From: an uncultured Anaerolineales bacterium | GTDB lineage: Bacteria > Chloroflexota > Anaerolineae > Anaerolineales > Villigracilaceae | NCBI GenBank assembly: GCA_937960595.1 | Contig: CALGPL010000005.1 | Location: forward strand, 1-43,115 | Length of the DNA: 43,115 nucleotides | Direction: 5' to 3' | Shown here: in pieces, positions 24,946-32,720 of the stretch | Layout: the number at the start of each line of letters is the position of its first letter | Position numbering within the stretch: position 1 is the first letter of the stretch | Notes under the pieces: generated by a model | Told to the model about the DNA's origin: nothing | The model's database searches: none | The model's input: the letters and a program-made list of their open reading frames with translations, nothing else | Translations under genes and position numbers: made by a program

Positions 24946-26545
24946 CCCCGTCTGGCCGTCGGCTTTCGCGCCCGGCGCGCAGCGCCCGCCGCAGGCGGTC
25001 CCATGCCGAGCGACTCTGTTCGGCCTCGCCGGGGGTGATGTCTGCCCGGCCGTAGCGGGCATGGACGAAAGCCTCGGTCAGGTTGTCCAGGCTTTCGCGT
25101 TCCTCTTGCAGGTCGGGGAGCAGCGCCTTTTCGTATTCGTGGGGCGTTTGCCATTCCTGACGCGGGTGGCCGGTTTCGCCGGCGCGGCGCACAAGCGCCA
25201 GGTAGTAAAAGAACACTTTCTGGCGCGGCGGCAGGCGGCGGAGGTTGAGGTAGCCCCGCCCTCCTCGGCCCGGCGTTTCGCGGGGCCGCTCCCGCAGGCG
25301 ATTCAGGCCTCGGCGGATCAGATTGCCGGCGTCCTCGCCAGCCTGGCTGAGGGCGGTTCTCATCCATGCCCAGACGCTGACCAGGAAGCGTGCCAGGCCG
25401 AAGCGGCGCAGGATTTGGGCCAGTTGCGGATTGGCGATCAGGAACTGACGGAAGGCGAAGATCAAGATGGCAATGAAGATTCCCCAAAAGATCAGCGAGT
25501 TGACGACGTCGCCCGAGTGAATCGGCTGGCCGGTCTGTTTGAGGTATTGTCCCGGTTCGAACGGCGCGGGGGGCGGGGGAGGGGCCGGGGCGTTGGGGAT
25601 GCCGAAGAGGCGCGTGGCCAAGCGGTTGAGGCTGCTCAGGGCGAGCAGGAAGAGATAATAAATCCCGGCCATCAAGGCCATGACAAAGCCGATGAAAATC
25701 CTGAGCGTATCCAGCAGCCCAAGTTTGTAGCGGGATGGCAGCCACAGGGAGATGCCTGCCAGCAGGGCCAGAAACAACAGGCTGTAGAGCACCCAGCGGA
25801 CGGCCAGGTTGGGGGCCACCCGCACCCGATTGTAGCGCCAAAAGGTGACCAGGGCGGCGAAATTGGTCAGCCCGAGCAGGATCAGGCCCAGGATGAAATA
25901 GGCGACCAGAACGGCCGTCACTTCGGTTCGGGGGGCGGAGGGGGAGAGGGAGGCCTGGAGGGGGATTCCGCCCAGGAGCGCCAGCAGTCCGCCGGTCAGC
26001 AGAAAGTGGCGTCCGAGAGTCTCCTGAAACGGCCGACGCTGATCGGGGGCCACGGGCGGCGGCTTTTCGACGCCAAACGTGGTGTAGGTCATTTCCATTT
26101 CGGTCAGCGTCCCTACCAGGAGGCTGCAGACCTGCCAGACGGCCCCTGCCAACGCGCCGAGGGCGACGAAATCTGCGCTCAAGAGACCGGACCAGAAATT
26201 GTTGCGCAATAATTGTAGGTTTGCCGCCAGGCGGTCGAGGCCAAAGCGCGCTTCGGCAAAGAATTTCAACAGGAGAAGAAGGATGAGCCATTCGGCCAGG
26301 CGGTAGGCAAACGCCTGCGCTGGGGGCATCTCGCTTTTCTTCAGGAACCAGGTGGTCAGGCTGGCCTCGGCGATCATCGCCGCGCAGATGAGGATTGCGC
26401 CGCGGCTGTCCCAGCCGGGGCGCAGCCATTCGACGAATGCGATCGAGACCATCCCGAAGCAGAGCGTCATCAGGGCGGCGACCCAGCGCGCCATCATCAG
26501 GGTCAGGCGCTCGTTCTGGCGGGAGAGGGTCGGATCGCTGCTCAT
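24938..26545 (-). CDS. Polytopic membrane protein with C-terminal DUF4129 domain
   Basis: About 535 residues. There are roughly eight to ten hydrophobic segments before residue ~420. The cytoplasmic C-terminal domain (YLNLRRLPPRQKVFFYYLAL to the end, including PHEYEKALLPDL) matches DUF4129, which usually accompanies transglutaminase-like proteins in MoxR-DUF58 operons. I start at the ATG at 26545, overlapping the DUF58 stop (ATGA). No transglutaminase core (Cys-His-Asp) is visible here. Function unknown; probably part of an envelope-associated complex with the next two genes. Confidence 0.87.
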   Translation of the reverse strand: MSSDPTLSRQNERLTLMMARWVAALMTLCFGMVSIAFVEWLRPGWDSRGAILICAAMIAEASLTTWFLKKSEMPPAQAFAYRLAEWLILLLLLKFFAEARFGLDRLAANLQLLRNNFWSGLLSADFVALGALAGAVWQVCSLLVGTLTEMEMTYTTFGVEKPPPVAPDQRRPFQETLGRHFLLTGGLLALLGGIPLQASLSPSAPRTEVTAVLVAYFILGLILLGLTNFAALVTFWRYNRVRVAPNLAVRWVLYSLLFLALLAGISLWLPSRYKLGLLDTLRIFIGFVMALMAGIYYLFLLALSSLNRLATRLFGIPNAPAPPPPPAPFEPGQYLKQTGQPIHSGDVVNSLIFWGIFIAILIFAFRQFLIANPQLAQILRRFGLARFLVSVWAWMRTALSQAGEDAGNLIRRGLNRLRERPRETPGRGGRGYLNLRRLPPRQKVFFYYLALVRRAGETGHPRQEWQTPHEYEKALLPDLQEERESLDNLTEAFVHARYGRADITPGEAEQSRSAWDRLRRALRAGRESRRPDGEK

Positions 26546-27732
26546 GCCCGTCTCCAGATGTCGAGGCCGGTTTCGTTCTGGAATGCGTAGAGCGGAAAGC
26601 CCAGACTGCGGGCCTGTTCGCGGGCTTTCTGTACGCTGACCGTTCGTCCGACCAGAATGAGGACGACGTTCTGGCCGCGGCGCTGGGCCTGGATCAGTTC
26701 GTCGAACAGCGCCTCTTCTGCCCGGCCGGTGATGACGACGACGGTGGTGCCCCACGGCAGTTGCGGCGATTCTTTGCGCAGCAAGGCGGCGAGGCTGCCG
26801 GTGGGGGCGCTTTGCAGGCGGGCCAGGATTTCCAGGAGGCGCATGAGGTGGCCGCGGCCCTTGCGGGGGGGAAGAGGGGGAACGTAGCGGCCGTCGCGGT
26901 GCGGGTCAATGCCGTTGGTGACCAGCCCGACGGCCTGGCGCTGTCCGGCGACCCAGTTGGCGATTGAAGCGGCGACGACAATGGCCAGTTCGACGGCGTC
27001 GAGGCGGTGCTGGGCCTCGTATTCGGCGCTGTTCAGGTTGAGGAAGATAGAGGTCTCCAGCGCGATGGAAGGCTCGAATTGTTTGACCTGCAGCCGGCCT
27101 GCGGCCGCGCTCGACTTCCAGTCGATGCGGCGCAGCGAATCGCCGGCGGTGTAGTCGCGCTTGTTGAGGATGCGGGCCGGGTCTTCGAAGATCGGCTGGT
27201 GATGGCGCAGCGTCCCCTGAGGGGAACGGGAGGGGAGATGAAGGCTGGTCAGCGGAATGATTTTCGGGAAAACGGTGATGTGATCTGGCGGGGCGGTGTA
27301 TTCCTGCGGGCGCGCCAGGCCGATCGGATCGCCGCAGGTGGCAAACAGCGGGCCGAGAGGATAATAACCGCGTTTGCGTCCCTGGAGGCGATAAACGATC
27401 TCTGCCCGGCCGCCGGGCGCCAGGCTGACCACGTGTTTGACCGGCCCGGCAGGGGCGAGTTCAACCGGCAGACTTTCGTGTAGATATAACCAGGGAACCG
27501 GAAGCCAGCCGGCGTTCTCGACCTGGATGCCCACCGGGATTTCTTCGCCCCAAAAGGCGCGGCTGTCGAATTTGCGATGATAGTGGACCGCTTTTCCTGC
27601 CCGACGCGCCCACAGCCAGCCGAGCAGCAGCGCTCCGAAGATCAGATAGAAGAGGGTAAAAGCGAATCCGCCGTCGGGCAGGGCGGCAATGAAAATAAGC
27701 AGGAAAAAGAAGACGAGGAATTCGGTCAGCAC
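26542..27732 (-). CDS. DUF58 domain protein (MoxR partner)
   Basis: 396 residues: two N-terminal hydrophobic helices, an extracytoplasmic beta-rich stretch (about 60-170), then DUF58 with its hallmark RDYTAGDSLRRIDWKSSA. Next comes a vWA-like fold without an obvious intact MIDAS. DUF58 proteins act with MoxR AAA+ ATPases in assembling or activating envelope or redox proteins. It lies 8 nt after moxR and overlaps the DUF4129 gene, so the three form one operon. Confidence 0.92.
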   Translation of the reverse strand: MLTEFLVFFFLLIFIAALPDGGFAFTLFYLIFGALLLGWLWARRAGKAVHYHRKFDSRAFWGEEIPVGIQVENAGWLPVPWLYLHESLPVELAPAGPVKHVVSLAPGGRAEIVYRLQGRKRGYYPLGPLFATCGDPIGLARPQEYTAPPDHITVFPKIIPLTSLHLPSRSPQGTLRHHQPIFEDPARILNKRDYTAGDSLRRIDWKSSAAAGRLQVKQFEPSIALETSIFLNLNSAEYEAQHRLDAVELAIVVAASIANWVAGQRQAVGLVTNGIDPHRDGRYVPPLPPRKGRGHLMRLLEILARLQSAPTGSLAALLRKESPQLPWGTTVVVITGRAEEALFDELIQAQRRGQNVVLILVGRTVSVQKAREQARSLGFPLYAFQNETGLDIWRRA

Positions 27733-27740
27733 GGCGGGGG

Positions 27741-28688
27741 TTATTGGACCCGGCCCAGGTCGAGCGGCACGCTTTTGAGCAGATCGGCGAGGATGGCCGC
27801 TGCGGTCCGGCCGCGCAATTCGGATTCGGGCCTGACGATCAGGCGGTGGGTCAGCGTGCAGGGGACCAGGTATTTGATGTCGTCGGGCAAGACGTGATCG
27901 CGGCCGCGCAGGGCAGCCAGGGCCTGGGCGGTCTTGAACAGGGCCAGGCTGGCGCGTGGACTGCCGCCGAGGGCAAGGTCGGGGTGGTCGCGCGTGGCAG
28001 CCACCAGCCGGATGATGTAATCTTGGAGGGTGTCATCCACGTGGATTTCCCAGACCTGACGTTGGAAATCGAGCAACTGACGGCCGTCAACCGCCTGGCG
28101 AAGAGAATTGATCGGATGTTCTCGCTGCAGGTGGCCGAGCAGGAATTTCTCGTCGCTAAAGGCCGGGTATCCGACTGCCAATCGCATCAGGAAGCGGTCG
28201 AGTTGCGCTTCGGGGAGCGGAAACGTCCCCTCGTACTCGATTGGGTTCTGGGTGGCCAGGACGAGGAACGGGCGCGGCAAGGGGCGGGTGACGCCGTCCA
28301 CCGTCACCTGGGCCTCTTGCATGGCCTCGAGGAGCGCCGACTGCGTGCGCGGCGTGGCGCGGTTGATTTCGTCGGCCAGGAGGATGTTGACAAAGACCGG
28401 CCCGGGACGGAATTCGAACTCGCCTGTCTTTTGATTGTAGACCGATACGCCGCTGACATCGTTGGGCAGCAGGTCGGGGGTGCATTGCAGGCGCTTGAAC
28501 TGCCCTCCCAGGCTGATGGCCAGGGCGCGCGCCAGCATGGTTTTTCCCACCCCCGGCACGTCCTCGATCAGAACGTGCCCCTCGCACAGCAGGGCCACCA
28601 GCAGCAGTTCGATCGTTTCCCGCTTGCCGATGATGACTTTCTCGACGTTTTCGATAATTTTGTGGGCGAAATCCTGAACTTCGGTCAT
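27741..28688 (-). CDS. moxR: MoxR-family AAA+ ATPase
   Basis: 315-residue chaperone-like ATPase. Walker A is EDVPGVGKTML, Walker B ILLADEINRATPRTQSALLEAM, and sensor 1 is LATQNPIEYEGTFPLPEAQL. The C-terminal helical lid ends near GRTAAAIL. I chose the ATG at 28688 (MTEVQDFAHKI) with GGAGA upstream; a longer frame runs into the tyrS promoter region and has no ribosome-binding site. It is first of the moxR-DUF58-DUF4129 operon and divergent from the tyrS leader. A TATTCT at 28713-28708 is a possible -10. Confidence 0.95.
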   Translation of the reverse strand: MTEVQDFAHKIIENVEKVIIGKRETIELLLVALLCEGHVLIEDVPGVGKTMLARALAISLGGQFKRLQCTPDLLPNDVSGVSVYNQKTGEFEFRPGPVFVNILLADEINRATPRTQSALLEAMQEAQVTVDGVTRPLPRPFLVLATQNPIEYEGTFPLPEAQLDRFLMRLAVGYPAFSDEKFLLGHLQREHPINSLRQAVDGRQLLDFQRQVWEIHVDDTLQDYIIRLVAATRDHPDLALGGSPRASLALFKTAQALAALRGRDHVLPDDIKYLVPCTLTHRLIVRPESELRGRTAAAILADLLKSVPLDLGRVQ

Positions 28689-28769
28689 GGTGTCTCCGGT
28701 TAGGACAAGAATATCACGGAATCGAGAAAAAGTGGATGGTAAGCACATATTAAATTGGGCGAAATGCTG

Positions 28770-28775
28770 TATAAT
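28770..28775 (+). promoter_or_regulatory. -10 of the tyrS leader promoter
   Basis: A perfect TATAAT, 7 nt before the ATG of the leader peptide, so the predicted start lies at or just before 28783. No good -35 is seen 17 bp upstream (the region is AT-rich). Confidence 0.65.
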
Positions 28776-28782
28776 GGTGGCC

Positions 28783-28830
28783 ATGTCGGTTATTTCGAAG
28801 GCGCGGGAATATTATGATTTGCATCGCTAG
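28783..28830 (+). CDS. tyrL: tyrS leader peptide with tandem Tyr codons
   Basis: A 15-codon frame, MSVISKAREYYDLHR, ends with TAG at 28828-28830. Its two adjacent TAT codons (28810-28815) precede alternative RNA hairpins and then the tyrosyl-tRNA synthetase gene. This is the layout of a classic attenuator leader: a ribosome short of Tyr-tRNA stalls at these codons. There is no Shine-Dalgarno; the TATAAT just upstream suggests a leaderless mRNA starting with this ATG. The gene name is my suggestion. Translation and stalling are inferred, not shown. Confidence 0.75.
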   Translation: MSVISKAREYYDLHR

Positions 28831-28850
28831 ATCGTGCTGCGGATGTGTGC

Positions 28851-28883
28851 AACGCGCCTGCCGCAGCAGGCGCGTTTGTGTTC
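28851..28883 (+). terminator. Attenuator terminator hairpin before tyrS
   Basis: A perfect 11-bp stem (AACGCGCCTGC arm, 28851-28861 with 28866-28876) closed by a CGCA loop, followed by TTGTGTT. The U-tract is interrupted, so termination may be partial. A second, weaker hairpin (28973-28977 with 28983-28987) followed by ATTTTT lies just before the tyrS ribosome-binding site. Confidence 0.75.
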
Positions 28884-29003
28884 TGGCAAGAGGTGAAGGC
28901 GGTTCGGGACTATGAAATGCAGGCAAATCATCCGGCGGGTATGCCGCTTTCTCGATGGAGGTTTCATTCTTTCGCGCCCCGGGCGTGATTTTTGGAGGTC
29001 TCA

Positions 29004-30215
29004 ATGAACATCGATGAACAAGTTGCTTTGTTGATGCAAGGCACCGAGTATGGCGACGAGGAACTCAAACAAACGATGGCGCGCGAGTTAAAGGAGCGCC
29101 TGCTCGAGGCTGAGAAAGAGGGCCGGCCGCTGCGCGTCTATTGCGGCTTCGACCCGCGCACCTCGGACTTGCACCTCGGCCATTCTGTCCCGATGCGCAA
29201 ATTGCGTCAGTTCCAGGAACTTGGCCACGAGGTGACCTTCGTGGTCGGCTCGTTCACTTCTTTGATCGGCGATCCCTCCGATAAGGACAAGTTGCGTCCC
29301 CGTCTGACGGCAGACGAGGTCCGGCACAATGCCGCCACCTATGCCGAGCAGGCCTACAAGATTCTCGACCGCGAGAAGACCCGCATTCGCTTCAACTCCG
29401 AATGGCTGGCCGGGTTGAGTTTCGAAGAACTCATCAATCTGGCCTCCAATTTCACCTTGCAGCAGTTCATCACCCGCGACAATTTCCGCAAACGTTGGGA
29501 GAACGGCGACCCGATCTACCTGCACGAGACGTTCTACTCGATCATGCAAGGTTACGATGCCCATGCTTTGCAGACCGATGTGCAGGTCGGCGGCACCGAC
29601 CAACTGTTCAACATCGTGACCGCTGCCCGCAAGATCATGACCTTCCTGGGCGACAAACCCAACATTGCCATCATCCTGGGCATCCTGCCGGGGACCGATG
29701 GGGAGGTCAAGATGAGCAAGTCGCTCGGTAACCACATCCCTTTGCTTTCGACGCCCGAAGACATGTATGGGAAGGTGATGTCGGTGCCAGACAAGGCGAT
29801 GGGAGCCTACATGCGTCTGGTCACGCGCTGGACCCCCGACCGGATCGCCGCGCTGGAGGCTGATCTCCGCTCCGGCGCGGTCCACCCGCGCGATGCCAAA
29901 ATGGAAATTGCCCGCGAGATCGTCTCCATTTTCCACGGCGAGGAATCCGCTCTGGCGGCCGAGGAGGCCTTCAAGAAAGTTTTTCAACAAAGGGATTTGC
30001 CCGATGTGATGGCCGAGTACGGTTTGCAACCCGGCCAGACCGTCCTGGACGTCCTCCTGGCGGCCGGCTTGGTGGCCAGCAAGTCGGAGGGACGGCGGAT
30101 GATCGAGCAAAAGGGGGTGCGCCTGGATGGGACGGTGCTGGAAAGGGCCGACGCTGCTTTCCCACACCCGGGGGTGTTGCAGGTGGGCAAGCGGCGCTTT
30201 GTGCGCGTTAAGTGA
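29004..30215 (+). CDS. tyrS: Tyrosyl-tRNA synthetase (TyrZ-like)
   Basis: Cytoplasmic class I synthetase charging tRNA-Tyr, 403 residues. HLGH is at 57-60 and the second signature is KMSKS (236-240), which places it with the TyrZ-type subgroup rather than the KFGK(S/T) type of common TyrS. A C-terminal S4-like RNA-binding domain begins near residue 340 (GLVASKSEGRRMIEQKGVRL). The ATG at 29004 has GGAGG at 28994-28998; an in-frame TTG at 28992 overlaps that site and is rejected. It sits behind a leader-peptide attenuator and ends in a strong terminator, so it is probably monocistronic. Confidence 0.97.
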   Translation: MNIDEQVALLMQGTEYGDEELKQTMARELKERLLEAEKEGRPLRVYCGFDPRTSDLHLGHSVPMRKLRQFQELGHEVTFVVGSFTSLIGDPSDKDKLRPRLTADEVRHNAATYAEQAYKILDREKTRIRFNSEWLAGLSFEELINLASNFTLQQFITRDNFRKRWENGDPIYLHETFYSIMQGYDAHALQTDVQVGGTDQLFNIVTAARKIMTFLGDKPNIAIILGILPGTDGEVKMSKSLGNHIPLLSTPEDMYGKVMSVPDKAMGAYMRLVTRWTPDRIAALEADLRSGAVHPRDAKMEIAREIVSIFHGEESALAAEEAFKKVFQQRDLPDVMAEYGLQPGQTVLDVLLAAGLVASKSEGRRMIEQKGVRLDGTVLERADAAFPHPGVLQVGKRRFVRVK

Positions 30216-30217
30216 CC

Positions 30218-30256
30218 AACGCTCTCGCAGCGTGTGCAGGCTGCGAGAGCGTTTTA
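30218..30256 (+). terminator. Intrinsic terminator after tyrS
   Basis: A perfect 14-bp stem (30218-30231 with 30240-30253, AACGCTCTCGCAGC arm) with an 8-nt loop, running into TTTTATTT. It begins 3 nt after the tyrS stop. The symmetrical AA...TT flanks may let it also end the convergent operon. Confidence 0.92.
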
Positions 30257-30257
30257 T

Positions 30258-32711
30258 TTAAGGGCGCAGGGTTTCTTCCAGAAGCATCCGCCCGAGGCGA
30301 ACGGCCAGGGAGGAGTTTTCCTCCTCGAGCAACACGACCACCGTGACGGGGGTGGCCTGCCAGTCGGGCAGGGTGCCTCCCAGATACCAGGTCAGGCGGC
30401 TGCCGTTGCGGCTGTCTTGGCCGACCCATTCCCAGTAAGGTTCTCCGGCGACGATGTGTTCCTCGGCGGTGAGACGGGCCTGCTCGGCAGGCAGCGCCTG
30501 GACGGGGGCGCCCAGGGCAGGCAGGATGACCCATCCCTGAGCGGGGGTGTTGACGGCCATGGCCAAGCGCGGCGAGGGGCGCACGCCGTCGTTGCTGTAG
30601 GCCGCGGCGGCCAGAGCGGCCTGCAGCGGACTGATGAGCGGCAGACGCTCCGGCGGGGAGGAATCGGCGACAGGCAGACGCAGTTCGGGGGGTTGGTAAA
30701 GGCCGAGGGCGTCGAGCAATTCGAGGGTCGAGGTGTTCGGGGCGGTCGAGGGGAAGATGCGCAGCCCGGCGGTCGGCGCGAACAATTCGGTCAACATGCT
30801 CGTGCAGGGATAACGTCCCTGGGCGGCGCGGTTGAGGAGCGGCGCGGCGGGGTCTTGGTGCAGGGCGGCGGCCTGTTCGTCCAGCCGGCCGGGGTCGTAG
30901 GTGGGGTGAGAGGCCATGGCCAGGATTTCGCCGCTGGAGGCGTTCAGCACGACGACTGCGCCAATGTGATTCCGGAGCGTCCGGTCGGCGATTTGCTGGA
31001 TGTCCAGGTCTAGGCTGAGGCGGACATCCAGGCCGGGGGGCGGCTGGCCGTAGAGGAGATGATCCCACCAGATCAAGGCAGCGGGATTGCCCTGCAGGCC
31101 GCGCAGATAGGGGTCGAGGGAGGCTTCCAGCCCTGCCTGGCCATAGACGGGGTGGGTGTAGCCGGTCACCGGAGCCAGGTCGGGGTAGGCGTAGAGGCGC
31201 TGGTACTGCCCGGGCTGCCCGGTTGTCGCGGTGATGACGCGTCCCTGGCGGTCGAGCAGCGAGCCGCGCCGGACGTAGCGGTCGGCGATGGCGCGGCGGG
31301 CGTTGTCGGTGCGGGTGAGCAGGTCGGGGCCTCGCACTGCCGCCCACCAGCCGTTGGTCAGGCCGGCAGCCAGCAGACCCAGGCCGAGCAGCGCGGCCAG
31401 GATGAAATGCGGCCTGGGCTGGGGGAGCGGCGCGGGTTCGTCTTCGGGCTGGCTGGAGATGAGCAGCAGCAGGAGGACGGCCGCGAAGGAAGTCAGCAGG
31501 GAGGAGCCGCCATAGGAGAGGAAAGGCAGGGTGACGCCGGTCAGGGGCAGCAGGCGCAGGTTGCCGCCTGCAATCAGGATGCTCTGGATGCCCAGGTAGG
31601 CGCTCAAGCCGGTCGCCAGCAGGCGGCGGAATTGGTCGGGGGCGTGCAGGGCAACGCGCAGCCCGCGGGCGACGAGCAGGCCGATGGCGCAAAACAGGCC
31701 GAGAGTCCCGGCCAGGCCCATCTCTTCGGCGATGGCCGCAAAGATAAAATCGGAGTGGGTGACCGGCACGAGGCCGGGATTTCCCAGCCCCGGGCCGCGG
31801 CCGCCCAGGCCGCCGTTGGCGATGGCCAGCAGCGATTGGATGATCTGATAGGAGCGGCCAGAGGGATCGAGCCAGGGATTCAGCCAGGCGTCCACCCGCA
31901 ATTGAACGACATCGAACAAGAAGTAGCCGGCCACGCCGGTGACGGCCAGACCGAGCAGGCTGATGAACAGGACGCGCTTGCGCCCCGAAGCGATGAACAG
32001 CATGACCGTGTAAGTAAAGATGAACAGCGAGGCGGTTCCCAGGTCGCGTTGGGCGATCAGCAGGAGCAGGGCCAGACCGGTGACGAGAGCGGTCGGCGCC
32101 ATGAGGGGGAGCAGACGCACGTTGAGCGGCTGATGGTCGGCAAAATAGGCGGCCAGGTAAATGATCAGCAGCAGTTTGAGCGGCTCGGACGGCTGGAGGT
32201 AGATGCCGCAGCAGCCCAACCAGAGGCGGGGGCCGCCTCCGAGGGGGTTGGTGCCGAAGATCAGAGTCAGGGCGGTCAGGAGCAGGCCGGCGGTCAGGGC
32301 GAGGTACTTGTAGCGGCGCAGGAAACGCAATTCGGGAGCCGGCCGCAGGCCGAGGGTGAGTAAGAGTCCGGCGGCCGCCAGCCACAGCATCTGGCGCGCC
32401 CCGAAAGCGGTCGTCAGCCGAAAAATGGTGAGCAATCCCCATCCGCTCAGCAGGGCGGTCAGCGGCAGCAAATAGGGGTCCGAATCGGGAATGTGGCGTT
32501 TGCTCTGGCGGTGGGCAAAGTAAAAGACTCCAACCCAGACGGCCACTCCTACCCAATGGACGAGGCGGTAATTTGCCTCCCAGGTTCGCGCGCGGGCGGC
32601 GGGAGAGAGCGTCAGGGCGAGGGCGTAGAGAAAGATAAAGATGGCCGCCAGCGTCAGCAGGCGACCCTCGATGGTGATAGGGGCAAGGAAGCGAACGATG
32701 CGACGGCGCAC
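30258..32711 (-). CDS. RodA/FtsW (SEDS) - PBP transpeptidase-like fusion
   Basis: A single 817-residue chain. Residues 1-~435 form a SEDS glycosyltransferase with 10 or more helices and the family motifs QRDLGTASLFIF, THSDFIFAAIAEEMGL and TGVTLPFLSYGGSS. After one more helix (about 440-465), residues 470-817 resemble a class B PBP (PbpA-like): GSLLDRQGRV, YGQAGLEASLDPYLRG, LDLDIQQIADRTLR, GEILAMASHPTYDP. The transpeptidase motifs look lost: the expected SxxK reads S638-M-L-T641, and no KTG is found before WYLGG. SEDS proteins polymerise lipid II with a class B PBP partner; here the partner is covalently attached and probably non-catalytic. Last gene of the FHA operon. Confidence 0.92.
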   Translation of the reverse strand: MRRRIVRFLAPITIEGRLLTLAAIFIFLYALALTLSPAARARTWEANYRLVHWVGVAVWVGVFYFAHRQSKRHIPDSDPYLLPLTALLSGWGLLTIFRLTTAFGARQMLWLAAAGLLLTLGLRPAPELRFLRRYKYLALTAGLLLTALTLIFGTNPLGGGPRLWLGCCGIYLQPSEPLKLLLIIYLAAYFADHQPLNVRLLPLMAPTALVTGLALLLLIAQRDLGTASLFIFTYTVMLFIASGRKRVLFISLLGLAVTGVAGYFLFDVVQLRVDAWLNPWLDPSGRSYQIIQSLLAIANGGLGGRGPGLGNPGLVPVTHSDFIFAAIAEEMGLAGTLGLFCAIGLLVARGLRVALHAPDQFRRLLATGLSAYLGIQSILIAGGNLRLLPLTGVTLPFLSYGGSSLLTSFAAVLLLLLISSQPEDEPAPLPQPRPHFILAALLGLGLLAAGLTNGWWAAVRGPDLLTRTDNARRAIADRYVRRGSLLDRQGRVITATTGQPGQYQRLYAYPDLAPVTGYTHPVYGQAGLEASLDPYLRGLQGNPAALIWWDHLLYGQPPPGLDVRLSLDLDIQQIADRTLRNHIGAVVVLNASSGEILAMASHPTYDPGRLDEQAAALHQDPAAPLLNRAAQGRYPCTSMLTELFAPTAGLRIFPSTAPNTSTLELLDALGLYQPPELRLPVADSSPPERLPLISPLQAALAAAAYSNDGVRPSPRLAMAVNTPAQGWVILPALGAPVQALPAEQARLTAEEHIVAGEPYWEWVGQDSRNGSRLTWYLGGTLPDWQATPVTVVVLLEEENSSLAVRLGRMLLEETLRP

Positions 32712-32720
32712 AGGCGAGGG

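Larger units (their letters stand above)
28776..28883 (+). promoter_or_regulatory. Ribosome-mediated transcription attenuator of tyrS
   Basis: After the leader peptide, bases 28835-28842 (TGCTGCGG) are perfectly complementary over 8 bp to 28861-28868. That target covers the last base of the 5' arm, the loop and the start of the 3' arm of the terminator hairpin (28851-28861 with 28866-28876). The two structures exclude each other. A ribosome that reaches the stop codon (28830) would cover about 12 nt downstream, that is 28835-28842, leaving the terminator free. One stalled at the Tyr codons leaves 28835-28842 free to form the antiterminator. Confidence 0.75.

Noticed and set aside
28971..28993. 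A second terminator just before the tyrS ribosome-binding site
   Set aside because: Only 5 bp (one G-T pair) with a good U-run; too weak to claim alone, although it may be a back-up terminator.
28992..28994. In-frame TTG as the tyrS start
   Set aside because: It overlaps the GGAGG Shine-Dalgarno that serves the ATG at 29004, which is the better start.
28776..29003. A T-box riboswitch for tyrS
   Set aside because: No GGTGGNACCGCG-type motif is present in the leader; the hairpins and Tyr codons fit ribosome-mediated attenuation.
28912..29007. A 31-codon frame ending with TGA that overlaps the tyrS ATG (ATGA)
   Set aside because: No nearby Shine-Dalgarno (the closest GAGGTG is about 16 nt away) and no recognisable sequence; it may be chance. 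The tandem-Tyr frame upstream explains the leader better.
30208..32556. A 782-codon alternative frame overlapping the SEDS-PBP gene on the same strand
   Set aside because: It is Arg/Pro-rich frame-shadow sequence; all SEDS and PBP motifs lie in the 30258-32711 frame.
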